Below are positions 1 through 8,246 of a DNA stretch of 54,702 nucleotides, one piece after another. The notes below the pieces were generated by a model that saw nothing but the letters and a program-made list of their open reading frames with translations, was not told where the DNA came from and made no database searches. Location of the stretch: NCBI GenBank assembly GCA_030605795.1, contig JAUWHR010000082.1, forward strand, positions 1-54,702, written 5' to 3'. Position numbers and translations under genes: made by a program. Positions within the stretch are counted from its first letter, which is position 1. Every line of letters starts with the position of its first letter. This DNA is from Anaerolineae bacterium. Its GTDB lineage: Bacteria > Chloroflexota > Anaerolineae > Anaerolineales > E44-bin32.

Positions 1-1
1 C

Positions 2-2587
2 GGCGTGACGGGCGGATTTGACGGAGTGACCGCCAATGACGGAGGCGATGGTGATACCGGCTCTAACGACCTGATGAACTTCCCGGTGATCTACAGCGCT
101 GAGATTTCTGCTGGGAACATCACAGTGATCGGAGAAACTCGCCCCGGTGCCACTGTCGAGTTCTTCGAGGCTGATGGAGATGCCTCCGGGTACGGCGAGG
201 GGCAGACCTTTGTCGCTTCCAAAGTGGAAGGTTCGGGGGATGACTCCAATGGTGCGGTGGGTACGAACGATGTCACCGCCAACCAGTTCACCTTTACATT
301 CGCCGTCGGCTCGCTGATCGTCGGCGACGAGATCACTGCTACGGCAACTGACGCAAGCGGCAATACCTCCGAATTCGCGCAGAACGTCACTTCGCCCGAC
401 GGTGACCTTTTCGCACACTGGGCATTTGACGAGGGGAGCGGCCAGACAGCAGCCGATTCGTCGGGAAATGGTAACGACGGGACACTTGGAACCACCACAA
501 GTGTAGAAAGCAGCGACCCGACCTGGGCATGCGTTACGGGCGGCAACGCTTTGGACTTCGATGGGACGGATGATCAAGTACTGGTAGGCGACTATGACGT
601 CCTAGACGCCATATCCATCTCAGCTTGGATTAACTGGGATGTGCTCACCTCAAGTGATGGCATTGTTTCAAAGCGGACGTCCAATGAGGTCAATGGGAAC
701 TGGGCACTGAGACTTGATGGTTTTGGTGGTGGGCTTCTTGAGTGGATGGTATGGACTGGTAACGATGCTTCACAGAAATTCTATTCGACGTCTACCATTA
801 GTACTGGCGCGTGGACACATGTTGTCTTGACATATGACGATCCTACCGATACCGCAAAGTTCTACATAAACGGAGGTCTTGACAATACCAGTACCTCCTT
901 CACCAATAGCCTGGCTGATACGACGGAACCAATAATCATTGGGTGGGCTGGGCAAACTGCTCAGTATTTTGATGGCCGCATCGACGATGTGCGCATTTAT
1001 GACCGTGCTCTGAGCCCGGCGGAGATCAGCGCGCTGGCCGCATCAGCGCCGACCGACTGCGTAGCCTGGTGGGACGCCAACTATCAGTATCGAGCACAGA
1101 TCACAGTTTCAGCCGGCTCCTCCGCTATCCCGGCCGAATACCCCACTCGGTTTGAGTTCGATCACCTCGGGCAGGGCGCCAAGTCACTGGACAACGGCAA
1201 CGATGTGAGAGTTGTCTACTGGAACGGTTCCACAAATACCGAGCTAGACCGCGTCGTATTCGACGACGGCATCATTAGTTCATCCTGGAACCAGAACGAC
1301 ACGACGCTGATGTTCAAGACCGTCAACGGCATCGCCGCCAGCGGCACGGACACTGGCTATTACCTGTATTACGGGTATGCGAGCGCTGGCTCGCCTCCCA
1401 CGAATACGCCCTCCTCACGCTACTACCGAGAGCAGCAGCTCACTGAATTCACGACCACGAACGAATTGACCTACCAGGATACCGGAGCGGCCTTGACCTT
1501 CACCCCCAGCGACACGTCAGAGCATTGGGTAGTTGTGGCCACCTGGCGTCAACGGGACCTGCGAACCGAAGGCACAACAGAGGACCTCGGTGAAGCACAG
1601 GTCCGGGTGAATGGCACCCCCCGCACGGGCACTGACACGATCACTTACAGGCAATCGGGCGACGCATACATCTCATCCGGTACCATGTTCAAGATCACCG
1701 GCACCACCGCCCAGCAGACGATCGATGTGCAGTTTAGGGCCGAGGGCGGAGCGGAGCTCGACGGAATTGACGATATCAGGATCCTGGCGTTCATGATCCC
1801 TGATCCCACCAACGCCGACATCCAGTACTCCGAGAGCCTGTCACCAGTAACTGACCTCAGCGCCACGCCGGTCGATGTCTTGACACATACCTTCTCACCG
1901 ACCTCGGCCGGGGATTACATCTGGATGACCAATGGTTTCCATCACGAGGGAGTGGGCGGGGCAACCGCCGGCGGTTTGTTCATCGAGGATGAGGCCTCAG
2001 TAGACCAGCAAGAATCTGATGAGTCGTATATCGATTTGGGGGACGGCTATGTGCACATCATGCACTTCGAGGAGCGAACCCTAACTACGGGCAGCAAGAC
2101 TTTCACCATCCGTCATCAACCAGACCCAACGCAGGGCTCAGAGCGCCGCGGACTGACTATGCTGACCTTCCGGTCGGACGTCTTCGAGGGCGTCGAGACT
2201 GCCGACGATGCGACACAAACCACGACCACGAGCACGGCACCACAGACAAAGGTGTCGCTCATAACTGCTACGCAAGCTTCCGAGCGGGATTACATATACT
2301 TGGCGGTGATGATGCAGGACGACGAGCCCGGAAGCCTTGTTCTACCCACATACGCGGACATCCGCCTCGCGGGCAATCCGATGATGTCAACCACGATGCA
2401 GATCGACCGCGGCGGCTACGACACGAATATCAACTGGGCCTCAGCAGAGTACACCGTCGGCAATCAGACCATCGTTCAGCGTTTTTGGGCCAGTAGTGGG
2501 GCGGAGGCACGGGCTGAGTATGCCCACATCCTGGCCCTGCGCTACAAAGAGCCAGGGACCAGCTTGGGCTCCGAAGAGATTCCCTGA
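2..2587 (+). CDS. LamG and DUF2341 domain surface/secreted protein (5' truncated)
   Basis: The reading frame is open to the left window edge, so the true start, and any signal peptide, lies outside. What is visible, about 860 residues, begins with a bacterial Ig-like beta segment (about residues 25-125, with GETRPGATVEFF and a TATDASGNTSEF ending). A concanavalin-A-like LamG fold follows (about 135-345; AHWAFDEGSGQTAADSSGNG, DGRIDDVRIYDRALS). Next is a DUF2341-type segment (about 355-470; WWDANYQYRAQI, then a YYLYYGYA strand). The rest is beta-rich and Thr/Ser/Asp-rich without a recognisable domain. There is no C-terminal transmembrane anchor or sorting signal. LamG and DUF2341 modules usually occur in large secreted or surface proteins that bind carbohydrate or other proteins, so an extracellular binding role is inferred. 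The exact ligand is unknown. Confidence 0.8.
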   Translation, partial: GVTGGFDGVTANDGGDGDTGSNDLMNFPVIYSAEISAGNITVIGETRPGATVEFFEADGDASGYGEGQTFVASKVEGSGDDSNGAVGTNDVTANQFTFTFAVGSLIVGDEITATATDASGNTSEFAQNVTSPDGDLFAHWAFDEGSGQTAADSSGNGNDGTLGTTTSVESSDPTWACVTGGNALDFDGTDDQVLVGDYDVLDAISISAWINWDVLTSSDGIVSKRTSNEVNGNWALRLDGFGGGLLEWMVWTGNDASQKFYSTSTISTGAWTHVVLTYDDPTDTAKFYINGGLDNTSTSFTNSLADTTEPIIIGWAGQTAQYFDGRIDDVRIYDRALSPAEISALAASAPTDCVAWWDANYQYRAQITVSAGSSAIPAEYPTRFEFDHLGQGAKSLDNGNDVRVVYWNGSTNTELDRVVFDDGIISSSWNQNDTTLMFKTVNGIAASGTDTGYYLYYGYASAGSPPTNTPSSRYYREQQLTEFTTTNELTYQDTGAALTFTPSDTSEHWVVVATWRQRDLRTEGTTEDLGEAQVRVNGTPRTGTDTITYRQSGDAYISSGTMFKITGTTAQQTIDVQFRAEGGAELDGIDDIRILAFMIPDPTNADIQYSESLSPVTDLSATPVDVLTHTFSPTSAGDYIWMTNGFHHEGVGGATAGGLFIEDEASVDQQESDESYIDLGDGYVHIMHFEERTLTTGSKTFTIRHQPDPTQGSERRGLTMLTFRSDVFEGVETADDATQTTTTSTAPQTKVSLITATQASERDYIYLAVMMQDDEPGSLVLPTYADIRLAGNPMMSTTMQIDRGGYDTNINWASAEYTVGNQTIVQRFWASSGAEARAEYAHILALRYKEPGTSLGSEEIP

Positions 2588-2616
2588 TGACTTGCCCTAT
2601 GGAATGAGGGGTTGCG

Positions 2617-2730
2617 ATGACTGAACTGCGAATCCTGGTGTGCGATGACGATCCGGACCTGCTGGACATCATGATCCTGCGGTTGGATATCAGGTGGCTG
2701 CTGGCACATCTACGGACCACTTGTCATTAA
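2617..2730 (+). pseudogene. Truncated response-regulator receiver remnant
   Basis: An ATG preceded by a GGAATGAGGGG-type ribosome site opens a 37-codon frame beginning MTELRILVCDDDPDLLDIMI. This is the first beta strand, acidic triad (DDD) and first helix of a CheY-like receiver domain. After about 24 residues the similarity ends abruptly. The frame reads RWLLAHLRTTCH and stops, so the phospho-acceptor Asp, the catalytic Lys and any output domain are missing. It starts 29 bases after the preceding gene and was probably cotranscribed with it. I read it as the 5' end of a deleted response regulator gene, with a deletion junction near 2688-2700. A genuine micro-protein cannot be excluded. Confidence 0.6.
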
Positions 2731-2800
2731 AATTCTCAATCGACCGAACGATCTCTATTGGTAGAATCCACCAGCACGTCGTGGAACAATGTATTCCGTA

Positions 2801-2846
2801 GCTGAAGGCTTCAGCCTGCGAAGAAAAACGCACCCTGAAGGGTGCG
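2801..2846. repeat. Two adjacent small hairpins in intergenic DNA
   Basis: Between the receiver remnant and secF there are two short perfect inverted repeats. One is GCTGAA-GGC-TTCAGC (2801-2815). The other is CGCACCC-TGAA-GGGTGCG (2829-2846), followed on the plus strand by ATTATAT and preceded by GAAGAAAAA, which reads TTTTTCTTC on the minus strand. The second hairpin with that T-rich tail could terminate secF-direction transcription read on the minus strand. The paired layout also resembles dispersed intergenic repeats. No coding sequence is visible in 2731-2916. Confidence 0.5.
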
Positions 2847-2916
2847 ATTATATCGGTTTATATCAGTTGAAATAGAACTGTGAGGGGTAATTCGTTGGCC
2901 TTGATGTAGGGGCGGG

Positions 2917-3837
2917 TTACCCCGTCCTTACTTTCTTTCTGCTGAACCACCATCGCCACTCTCGGTTCTCCCACAAGACCAGGATCGGCGAGGCGATGAA
3001 GATCGAGGAGTAGGTTCCGCTGAAAAAGCCGATCAACAGGATGACGACGAAGTGCCTGGTCGTGACGCCACCGAAAAGCAGTAATGCTAATAGGGTTAGT
3101 ATGACTATAAGTTGGGTACTGGTCGACCGATTCAGCGTCTGCACGATCGAGTGATTTACCAGCGTTTCATAATCTAACCTACGGTGAATGCGTTGGTTCT
3201 CGCGTATGCGATCGAAGACGACAATCGAGTCGTACACTGAGAAACCGATGATTGCCAGCAGGGCGGTCAGAAAAAGCGTATCAACCTCCCAGCCGAGGAA
3301 GTGCCCGAAGATAGCCTCGAACCCGATCACGACTGCTACGTCATGCAACATAGCGATGATCGCTGCTAGAGCATAGCGGAAGGCCTGCGGCACATCGCGG
3401 AACGCATATGTGATGTAGGCCATAACACTCAAGCTGGCCAACCCAGCAGCGCCGATGACTCGTTGGACTGTTTCCATTCCTACAGAAGGACCGATGGCAT
3501 CAAAGCGTAACACGGTAATAGGTCCACCGAACCGGCTTTCCATCTCGGTGATGATCTCGGTCTTTGTTGCCTCGTCGATGGGTTCACTGCTGGCTACGAT
3601 GTCATTTGTACCAGCTCTTTGGACTTGGGGAAAACTGATATTTAGTTCCTGGTAGATAGTGACCACCTCGGCTGGAGCAGGGGGCTCGCCTGATTCAAAT
3701 CGAACCTCAAGCAGGCTTCCACCAGTGATGTCAAACGCCATGGGAAGCCCCCAGAGTGCTAAGGCGGTTAATCCAGGGATGATCACCAAGAGCGAAAGAC
3801 CGAAGAACCAATAACGCCTACCTATGATGTTGAGCAT
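2917..3837 (-). CDS. secF: Protein translocase subunit SecF
   Basis: SecF works with SecD in the membrane, using the proton-motive force to help pull exported proteins through SecYEG. The 306-residue product has an N-terminal membrane segment (about residues 10-30) and the SecF signature around FDITGGSLLEVRF. A periplasmic loop is followed by a C-terminal block of five membrane segments, including the conserved region around DSIVVFDRIREN (about 200-213). Length is normal for SecF. The ATG has an AGGAG ribosome site seven bases upstream that overlaps the TAG stop of secD, so the two are probably translationally coupled. It is the last gene of the minus-strand operon. Confidence 0.96.
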   Translation of the reverse strand: MLNIIGRRYWFFGLSLLVIIPGLTALALWGLPMAFDITGGSLLEVRFESGEPPAPAEVVTIYQELNISFPQVQRAGTNDIVASSEPIDEATKTEIITEMESRFGGPITVLRFDAIGPSVGMETVQRVIGAAGLASLSVMAYITYAFRDVPQAFRYALAAIIAMLHDVAVVIGFEAIFGHFLGWEVDTLFLTALLAIIGFSVYDSIVVFDRIRENQRIHRRLDYETLVNHSIVQTLNRSTSTQLIVILTLLALLLFGGVTTRHFVVILLIGFFSGTYSSIFIASPILVLWENREWRWWFSRKKVRTG

Positions 3838-3846
3838 CGTGTGCTC

Positions 3847-5337
3847 CTAAATGCTAAATAAGCGAGGGTGATCGACAAGGCGTATGTTGTCGAGGATCAA
3901 ATGCAAGAATGTTCGGGTGATTGTGATGGTTGTGAATAGGCTGACTAGCACTCCAATCGCCAGAGTGACTGAGAAACCCTTGACGATACTGGCGTTGAAA
4001 GTGTTACTAAGCCAAAATAAGATGGCGCACATAATCAGGGTATAGAGGTTGGAATCCCGAATGGATGGCCAGGCGCTTGAGAATCCGAGATCGATCGCTT
4101 GGTTCAACCTTCGTCCACTGCGTAGCTCTTCCTTTAGGCGTTCGAAAATCAGCACGTAAGCGTCGACCGCTAACCCGATTGATAACCCGAACCCGGCAAT
4201 GCTGGATAAAGTTAGGGTAATAGGGATTAATTTGAACAAAGCGAAGACTATAGTCGCGTAAACCAGCAAGACCAGGTCAGCCAGCACGCCAGGCAAGCGG
4301 TAGTAGAGCGCCATAAAAGTCATTGCCAAGCCTAAGCCAATTAAGCCAGCGATGGTACTTTTTTGCAGCGAGTCCTGACCCAACATAGGACCGATGGCTT
4401 TACTCTCTACAACTGTAATGGGGATAGGAAGATGGCCATAGCGTATTTGCACGGCCAGGTTGTTGGTCTCTTCAAGAGTGAGTTGTATTGGAATGATCGC
4501 GTCGCCTCCGGTTATAGCTTGGCTAATGCGCGGAGCTGAGATCAATCTTTTATCCAATGCGACGCCAAGGATATCTCCTACATGGGTGCTCGTATAGTCG
4601 CTAAAGATTTGAGCGCCTTCCTCTGTCAGTTGAAAGACGATAAAGGTATTTCCGTCACGGTCTTGCGTACCATTGGCATCCTGGACGTGGTCGTTGGTCA
4701 TGACAGTGTGAAAAACTTTTTGATCGGTGGTTGGACTGATCTCGACATCATCTAGAAGAGCCTCGATTGTAAGAGTAGGTTCTGTATCCAAGGGGGCTTC
4801 TTCAACTGTGGTGGGGGAGCTAGTCGGGCTGGGCTCCGGTTCGGGGGTGTCTGGTGTGATAGGGGTTACAGTTTCTTGAGCAGGTCTCGGTCCAATCTCG
4901 CCGAAGTCGGTCAGCAGGGGCTTATCCTCCTGAAGGTAGATGAAGTCCGAAGTGTCGATCTCAATGAACTCTAAAAGGCCGGTTTCTTTGATAGTGGCTA
5001 CTACTTGTTCGGGGTCAATGATACTGGGTAATTCGACTAAAATCTGTCTAGAGCCTAAGATCTGAACTAAAGGGTTGGCAATGCCAAGCCCATTGACGCG
5101 GTTCTCGATGATATTCCGGGCGGTGTTCATATTCTCGCCGGAAACCTCCACATCGTCAGGCAAATCAGCTTGGAGGATTACCCGTAGACCGCCCTGCAGG
5201 TCCAATCCACGCACAACCTTGATATCGTGATGGATGGACCCAAGGTGGATGCCGGGGTTGTTAGGAAGCAACACCCAGACGGCAGTGGCGATTAATATAA
5301 GGATGAAGATTAAACCTAAGATTTGGCGTTGCTTCAT
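3847..5337 (-). CDS. secD: Protein translocase subunit SecD
   Basis: Partner of SecF in the SecDF accessory complex of the Sec translocon. I chose the ATG at 5337 (496 residues, starting MKQRQILGLIFILILIATAV). A GGAGG lies 11 bases ahead of it and the first membrane helix begins there. An in-frame start further upstream at 5406 would add a Gly/Arg/Pro-rich tail unlike SecD. The conserved GLDLQGGLRVIL motif follows the first helix. A Pro/Thr/Ser/Glu-rich insertion (about residues 150-200) interrupts the periplasmic P1 region, a flexible linker unusual in short SecDs. The C-terminal half carries five membrane segments with the conserved GLAVDAYVLIFERLKEE stretch. It lies between the P-loop gene and secF. 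Confidence 0.95.
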   Translation of the reverse strand: MKQRQILGLIFILILIATAVWVLLPNNPGIHLGSIHHDIKVVRGLDLQGGLRVILQADLPDDVEVSGENMNTARNIIENRVNGLGIANPLVQILGSRQILVELPSIIDPEQVVATIKETGLLEFIEIDTSDFIYLQEDKPLLTDFGEIGPRPAQETVTPITPDTPEPEPSPTSSPTTVEEAPLDTEPTLTIEALLDDVEISPTTDQKVFHTVMTNDHVQDANGTQDRDGNTFIVFQLTEEGAQIFSDYTSTHVGDILGVALDKRLISAPRISQAITGGDAIIPIQLTLEETNNLAVQIRYGHLPIPITVVESKAIGPMLGQDSLQKSTIAGLIGLGLAMTFMALYYRLPGVLADLVLLVYATIVFALFKLIPITLTLSSIAGFGLSIGLAVDAYVLIFERLKEELRSGRRLNQAIDLGFSSAWPSIRDSNLYTLIMCAILFWLSNTFNASIVKGFSVTLAIGVLVSLFTTITITRTFLHLILDNIRLVDHPRLFSI

Positions 5338-5417
5338 ACGAAGTAGAACCTCCGGCTTCCATGAAAAACCAGCCGCTCCCGGCTGCCGTCCACGGGGGGC
5401 TGGCATAAGCAGGTCGA

Positions 5418-5777
5418 TTATACCCTTGAAATAATATTATTTGCAACCTCCAGAACCTCTTCGGGGGTTAGACCGTCGGTGTTCACATAGATGTGACAAT
5501 GTTTACGTGCATGTTCTAGGCGATGAACTTGCTTGGCGTAATCACGTGGAAGCCAATTTAGATTTTTCCGCTGAGTGCAAACTTCAAAGGACGCGTCCAA
5601 GAATATCAGCACATCGGGTCTGCAAAGGTACTGCCACATGCTTGGGACGTAGGAGTGTTCCTGAGCGATTTGACGGGCATCCAGTCCCCGGGATTGAAGC
5701 GCGCAAGCGAGGGTAGATTTTCCGGCCCCACAGGGACCAACAATGGCGATGTTTAGTGCGGTTTTATTTCCGCTCAT
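5418..5777 (-). CDS. Small P-loop NTPase, nucleotide-kinase-like
   Basis: A 119-residue protein with a clear Walker A motif near the N terminus, GPCGAGKST (about residues 14-22). A Walker-B-like hydrophobic strand follows, ending DVLIFLDAS (about 55-63). It looks like a compact adenylate/thymidylate-kinase-like fold. The C terminus has a YVNTDGLTPEEVLEVANNII stretch, as seen in the last strand and helix of such kinases. It is shorter than normal nucleotide kinases (about 180-220), with no lid domain, so the substrate is unknown. It starts 23 bases after the phosphatase gene, with a GAGGA ribosome site, and is followed by secD, which suggests a shared transcript. A link to protein export is only positional. 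Confidence 0.75.
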   Translation of the reverse strand: MSGNKTALNIAIVGPCGAGKSTLACALQSRGLDARQIAQEHSYVPSMWQYLCRPDVLIFLDASFEVCTQRKNLNWLPRDYAKQVHRLEHARKHCHIYVNTDGLTPEEVLEVANNIISRV

Positions 5778-5800
5778 GAGTATATGTTTCCTCGCTTCGC

Positions 5801-6511
5801 TTAGAAGGGCATCCGAACTGTAAGGTATCGCACCTCGTCTCCCTGACGAGGTAAAATAGCTACTACGAGTACACTGATGTCGTCCATGGGACGAGCTTGA
5901 TCAAGGGCAACAGCGTGGTGCAGCAATTGTCTAGCCCAGCTTTTTGGGTCTGGTGGTTCTTCACCCAGCAAATCCTTGATACAGCCCACGATGTCCATAC
6001 GCTGCCCTTTGCGTTCGCCGGCGAGGGTTAATCCGTCGGTGAAGACAACCGCAATCAGGCCAGGAGCGAGGGGTATCTCATTAATGGTGGGTCGGATCTC
6101 CCGACGAGTACCAACAGGATCGGCTGGTTTGTCGAGGACACAAAGATCACCAGCGCGGATGAGGATTACTGGAGCGGGATTGTTGCGCACGATCACCAGG
6201 GTCTGGCTTTGCATGTCGATGGAGAGGATATTCAGCGTAGCCATCACCTTACCGGCGCGATGGGTGTATAAGTAATCTGAGGCCGCACGGGCGGCAGCCC
6301 CATCACGCACACCATCTGCAAGCAGACTGATCGCCTTACGGGCGACGATATTCGAGATAACCTTGGCGGATTTACCGGAGCGTTGACCATCTACCAACAC
6401 GAAAGAAAGACCGCCTCCAGGGCGCTCAACCATTTCCAGAGTATCACCGCTGGTAGATGTGGCGTACTTTGCAATTTTGGCAACAGCAATTTTGGCTTCC
6501 ATGGCTCGCAT
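5801..6511 (-). CDS. SpoIIE/PPM-type serine-threonine phosphatase domain protein
   Basis: A 236-residue soluble protein with the strand order of a SpoIIE-type PPM phosphatase. The first metal-binding Asp lies in SFVLVDGQRSGKSA. A strand pair resembles the usual NAGH region (VIVRNNPAPVILIRAG). The acidic VVFTDGLTLAGE and the C-terminal MDDISVLVV complete the metal site. The common GHG after the first Asp is replaced by QRSGKSA, so it is a divergent member. There is no receiver, PAS or membrane segment. Such enzymes dephosphorylate anti-sigma antagonists or similar signalling proteins. The start may also be the ATG at 6502, since neither has a strong ribosome site. It is divergent from the receiver protein at 6647, and a functional link is inferred. 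Confidence 0.8.
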   Translation of the reverse strand: MRAMEAKIAVAKIAKYATSTSGDTLEMVERPGGGLSFVLVDGQRSGKSAKVISNIVARKAISLLADGVRDGAAARAASDYLYTHRAGKVMATLNILSIDMQSQTLVIVRNNPAPVILIRAGDLCVLDKPADPVGTRREIRPTINEIPLAPGLIAVVFTDGLTLAGERKGQRMDIVGCIKDLLGEEPPDPKSWARQLLHHAVALDQARPMDDISVLVVAILPRQGDEVRYLTVRMPF

Positions 6512-6646
6512 TCTACAATGTCCCGATTTCGCTGTCCAATTGTAAGCTGATTCTAAGGTTGCTTTTACATGATATAAGATAGAGTTAGAACGTGTGCATT
6601 GGTAAGGGGCAGATCGATTGCGGGGATGCCATTAAAGGAGGTTCGC

Positions 6647-7993
6647 TTGGCAGGCATCACAACAGAGACCGTTTATCTACCTTCAGTTATCGAAGAAGCG
6701 ATCGGAGCTGTCGCTAACCTGGTTGGCGATAAACCGGTGGCGGTGATCGCTGAGTCGCCAGCACACTTACCAGCGGCCGTAGGGTGCAGCGAGCCCCTTG
6801 TTCAGGTGATTAGTAGCCTGATAGCCCACACAATAAAAGTCACGGATCGCGAGCAAGTGCGAGTTCAGGCAGAATTACTTCCTGCCGACGGAACTACCCC
6901 AGGGGCTGGATTTGCGTATGAGGGGATGCCGGCACTGGAGGAACGCAGTATATGGGCGGTGGTCACAGTATCGGATGTTGAAGATCAAGTAAAACTTCCT
7001 ACGCTCGAGATCCACGACGAATTATTTGAGATGTCTGATATGGAGGAACCTGATGCAGAGGGGTTAACCCTAACCTCCTGTAAGTCAATCATCGAGGGAT
7101 TTGGAGGGTACTTATGGGCTGAAGGTCAAGCCGGGGTAGGATCACGCCTACATATGGCATTACCGCTTCAAGCAGCAGGCGCAACAACTACCGATGTGTC
7201 GTCTCTACGCCGGGCAGTTGATACCCGTCTGGTTGAGGACATACAATTTACCAAAACGCTGCTGCTCTTAGTTGAAGATTTGGGTTTACAGGATTTGTTG
7301 TCGAAAGATCTTACCGAAGCTGGTTACCGGGTGGTCATTACACCCAACGGAGGGGATGTGTTGCCGCTCGCCATTAACGAGCAGCCCGATCTGGTCCTGC
7401 TCGATTTGCTGGCTCGCGATCCGTTGGCATTGGATGTAGCCTTGGTCCTTAAACGGGACAGCCGCACTCAAGGCATTCCTGTACTTTTTCTGACCTCAGT
7501 GGATGACCCACAAGTGGGGACCCGTATGGGTGCGGTCGACTTAGTGGTGCGCTCCGTAGGGACTGGCGCGTTGCTGGCAATAGTCAATACGGTGCTGCGC
7601 GCTGGCCTCAGCCCTACATCCAGAGTATTAGTCGTTGAGACAGATGAGGCGCTCCGAGAAAACATGGTCATGATGATTCAAGCGCATGGCTACCGGGTTA
7701 CTGTTGCGACCGGCCCTGAGGAAGCCCAGGTGCTGGCCGAGAGGGTGGATCCCGGACTCATCCTGGTCAACGCTGAGTTAGCGCAGGAACGCGATTACTG
7801 GCTACTACGAGGATTACGACGAATCTCTGAGGACAGTGAAATATTCATCTTGGCTGACGCCTTGAGCGACAAGGAAGTTAAAGCCGCAATAAGTCGAGGA
7901 GCATCAGGTTACAGTGAGACAGGAAAATTGCATGATCTGCTTAGTCAAGTTCGCGAAAAGCAGGGTGGCGGTCAAACGCCAGAAGGATTTTAA
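6647..7993 (+). CDS. Degenerate HATPase with receiver and pseudo-receiver domains
   Basis: I place the start at the TTG at 6647, since AAAGGAGG lies five bases upstream. A GTG at 6599 would add 16 residues without a ribosome site. The 448-residue product begins with a histidine-kinase-like ATPase fold (about 10-180) without a HisKA helix pair. Its N-box reads SLIAHTIKVT, lacking the Mg-binding Asn, and its first Gly box (TVSDVEDQVKLP) has lost its glycines. The second Gly region (GLTLTSCKSIIEGFGG) is retained. Receiver 1 (about 204-318) keeps the phospho-acceptor Asp (VLLDLL, D253) but has only part of the acidic pocket and no conserved Lys. Receiver 2 (about 326-433) has Asn (LILVNAEL, N375) in place of the Asp. 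It is probably a signalling scaffold rather than an active kinase. Confidence 0.8.
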   Translation: MAGITTETVYLPSVIEEAIGAVANLVGDKPVAVIAESPAHLPAAVGCSEPLVQVISSLIAHTIKVTDREQVRVQAELLPADGTTPGAGFAYEGMPALEERSIWAVVTVSDVEDQVKLPTLEIHDELFEMSDMEEPDAEGLTLTSCKSIIEGFGGYLWAEGQAGVGSRLHMALPLQAAGATTTDVSSLRRAVDTRLVEDIQFTKTLLLLVEDLGLQDLLSKDLTEAGYRVVITPNGGDVLPLAINEQPDLVLLDLLARDPLALDVALVLKRDSRTQGIPVLFLTSVDDPQVGTRMGAVDLVVRSVGTGALLAIVNTVLRAGLSPTSRVLVVETDEALRENMVMMIQAHGYRVTVATGPEEAQVLAERVDPGLILVNAELAQERDYWLLRGLRRISEDSEIFILADALSDKEVKAAISRGASGYSETGKLHDLLSQVREKQGGGQTPEGF

Positions 7994-8090
7994 ATCCAAA
8001 ATATAAATGGGCACTGATTTATTTTTTTAACCCGGATCCATCCTGGCAAGGAATCGTCCGATCTCAAGTTGGGATGGATCAATGACTCCA

Positions 8091-8196
8091 CTGAAAAAAG
8101 GTCAACCGCGAGAAGAGGACCGATATAAATGGGGGTGTGGGCTGCGCCCGCACCCCCATTTATATCTCTTCCCACTCCTCGAGGGTAGTTTTTTAG
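8091..8196. terminator. Structured bidirectional terminator-like element, copy A
   Basis: This lies between the convergent genes ending at 7993 and 8247. An outer pair CTGAAAAAAG (8091-8100) and GTTTTTTAG (8188-8196) encloses CGAG/CTCG. A long inner hairpin at 8122-8166 has 21-base arms, GATATAAATGGGGGTG... and its complement, with one G-T wobble and a TGC loop. With A-rich sequence on the left and T6 on the right, either transcript would end in a stem followed by U residues, so bidirectional termination is likely. It shares ordered sequence blocks with the element at 11016-11113 (CTGAAAAAAG, CAACCGC, AGGAC and a TGTGGGCTNNNCCCRCACCCC core). That makes them members of one repeat family. Confidence 0.7.
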
Positions 8197-8246
8197 TATA
8201 TTCATCAATTCTTTAATATCAGGTAATTAACTGGAGTGGGTGGTAA

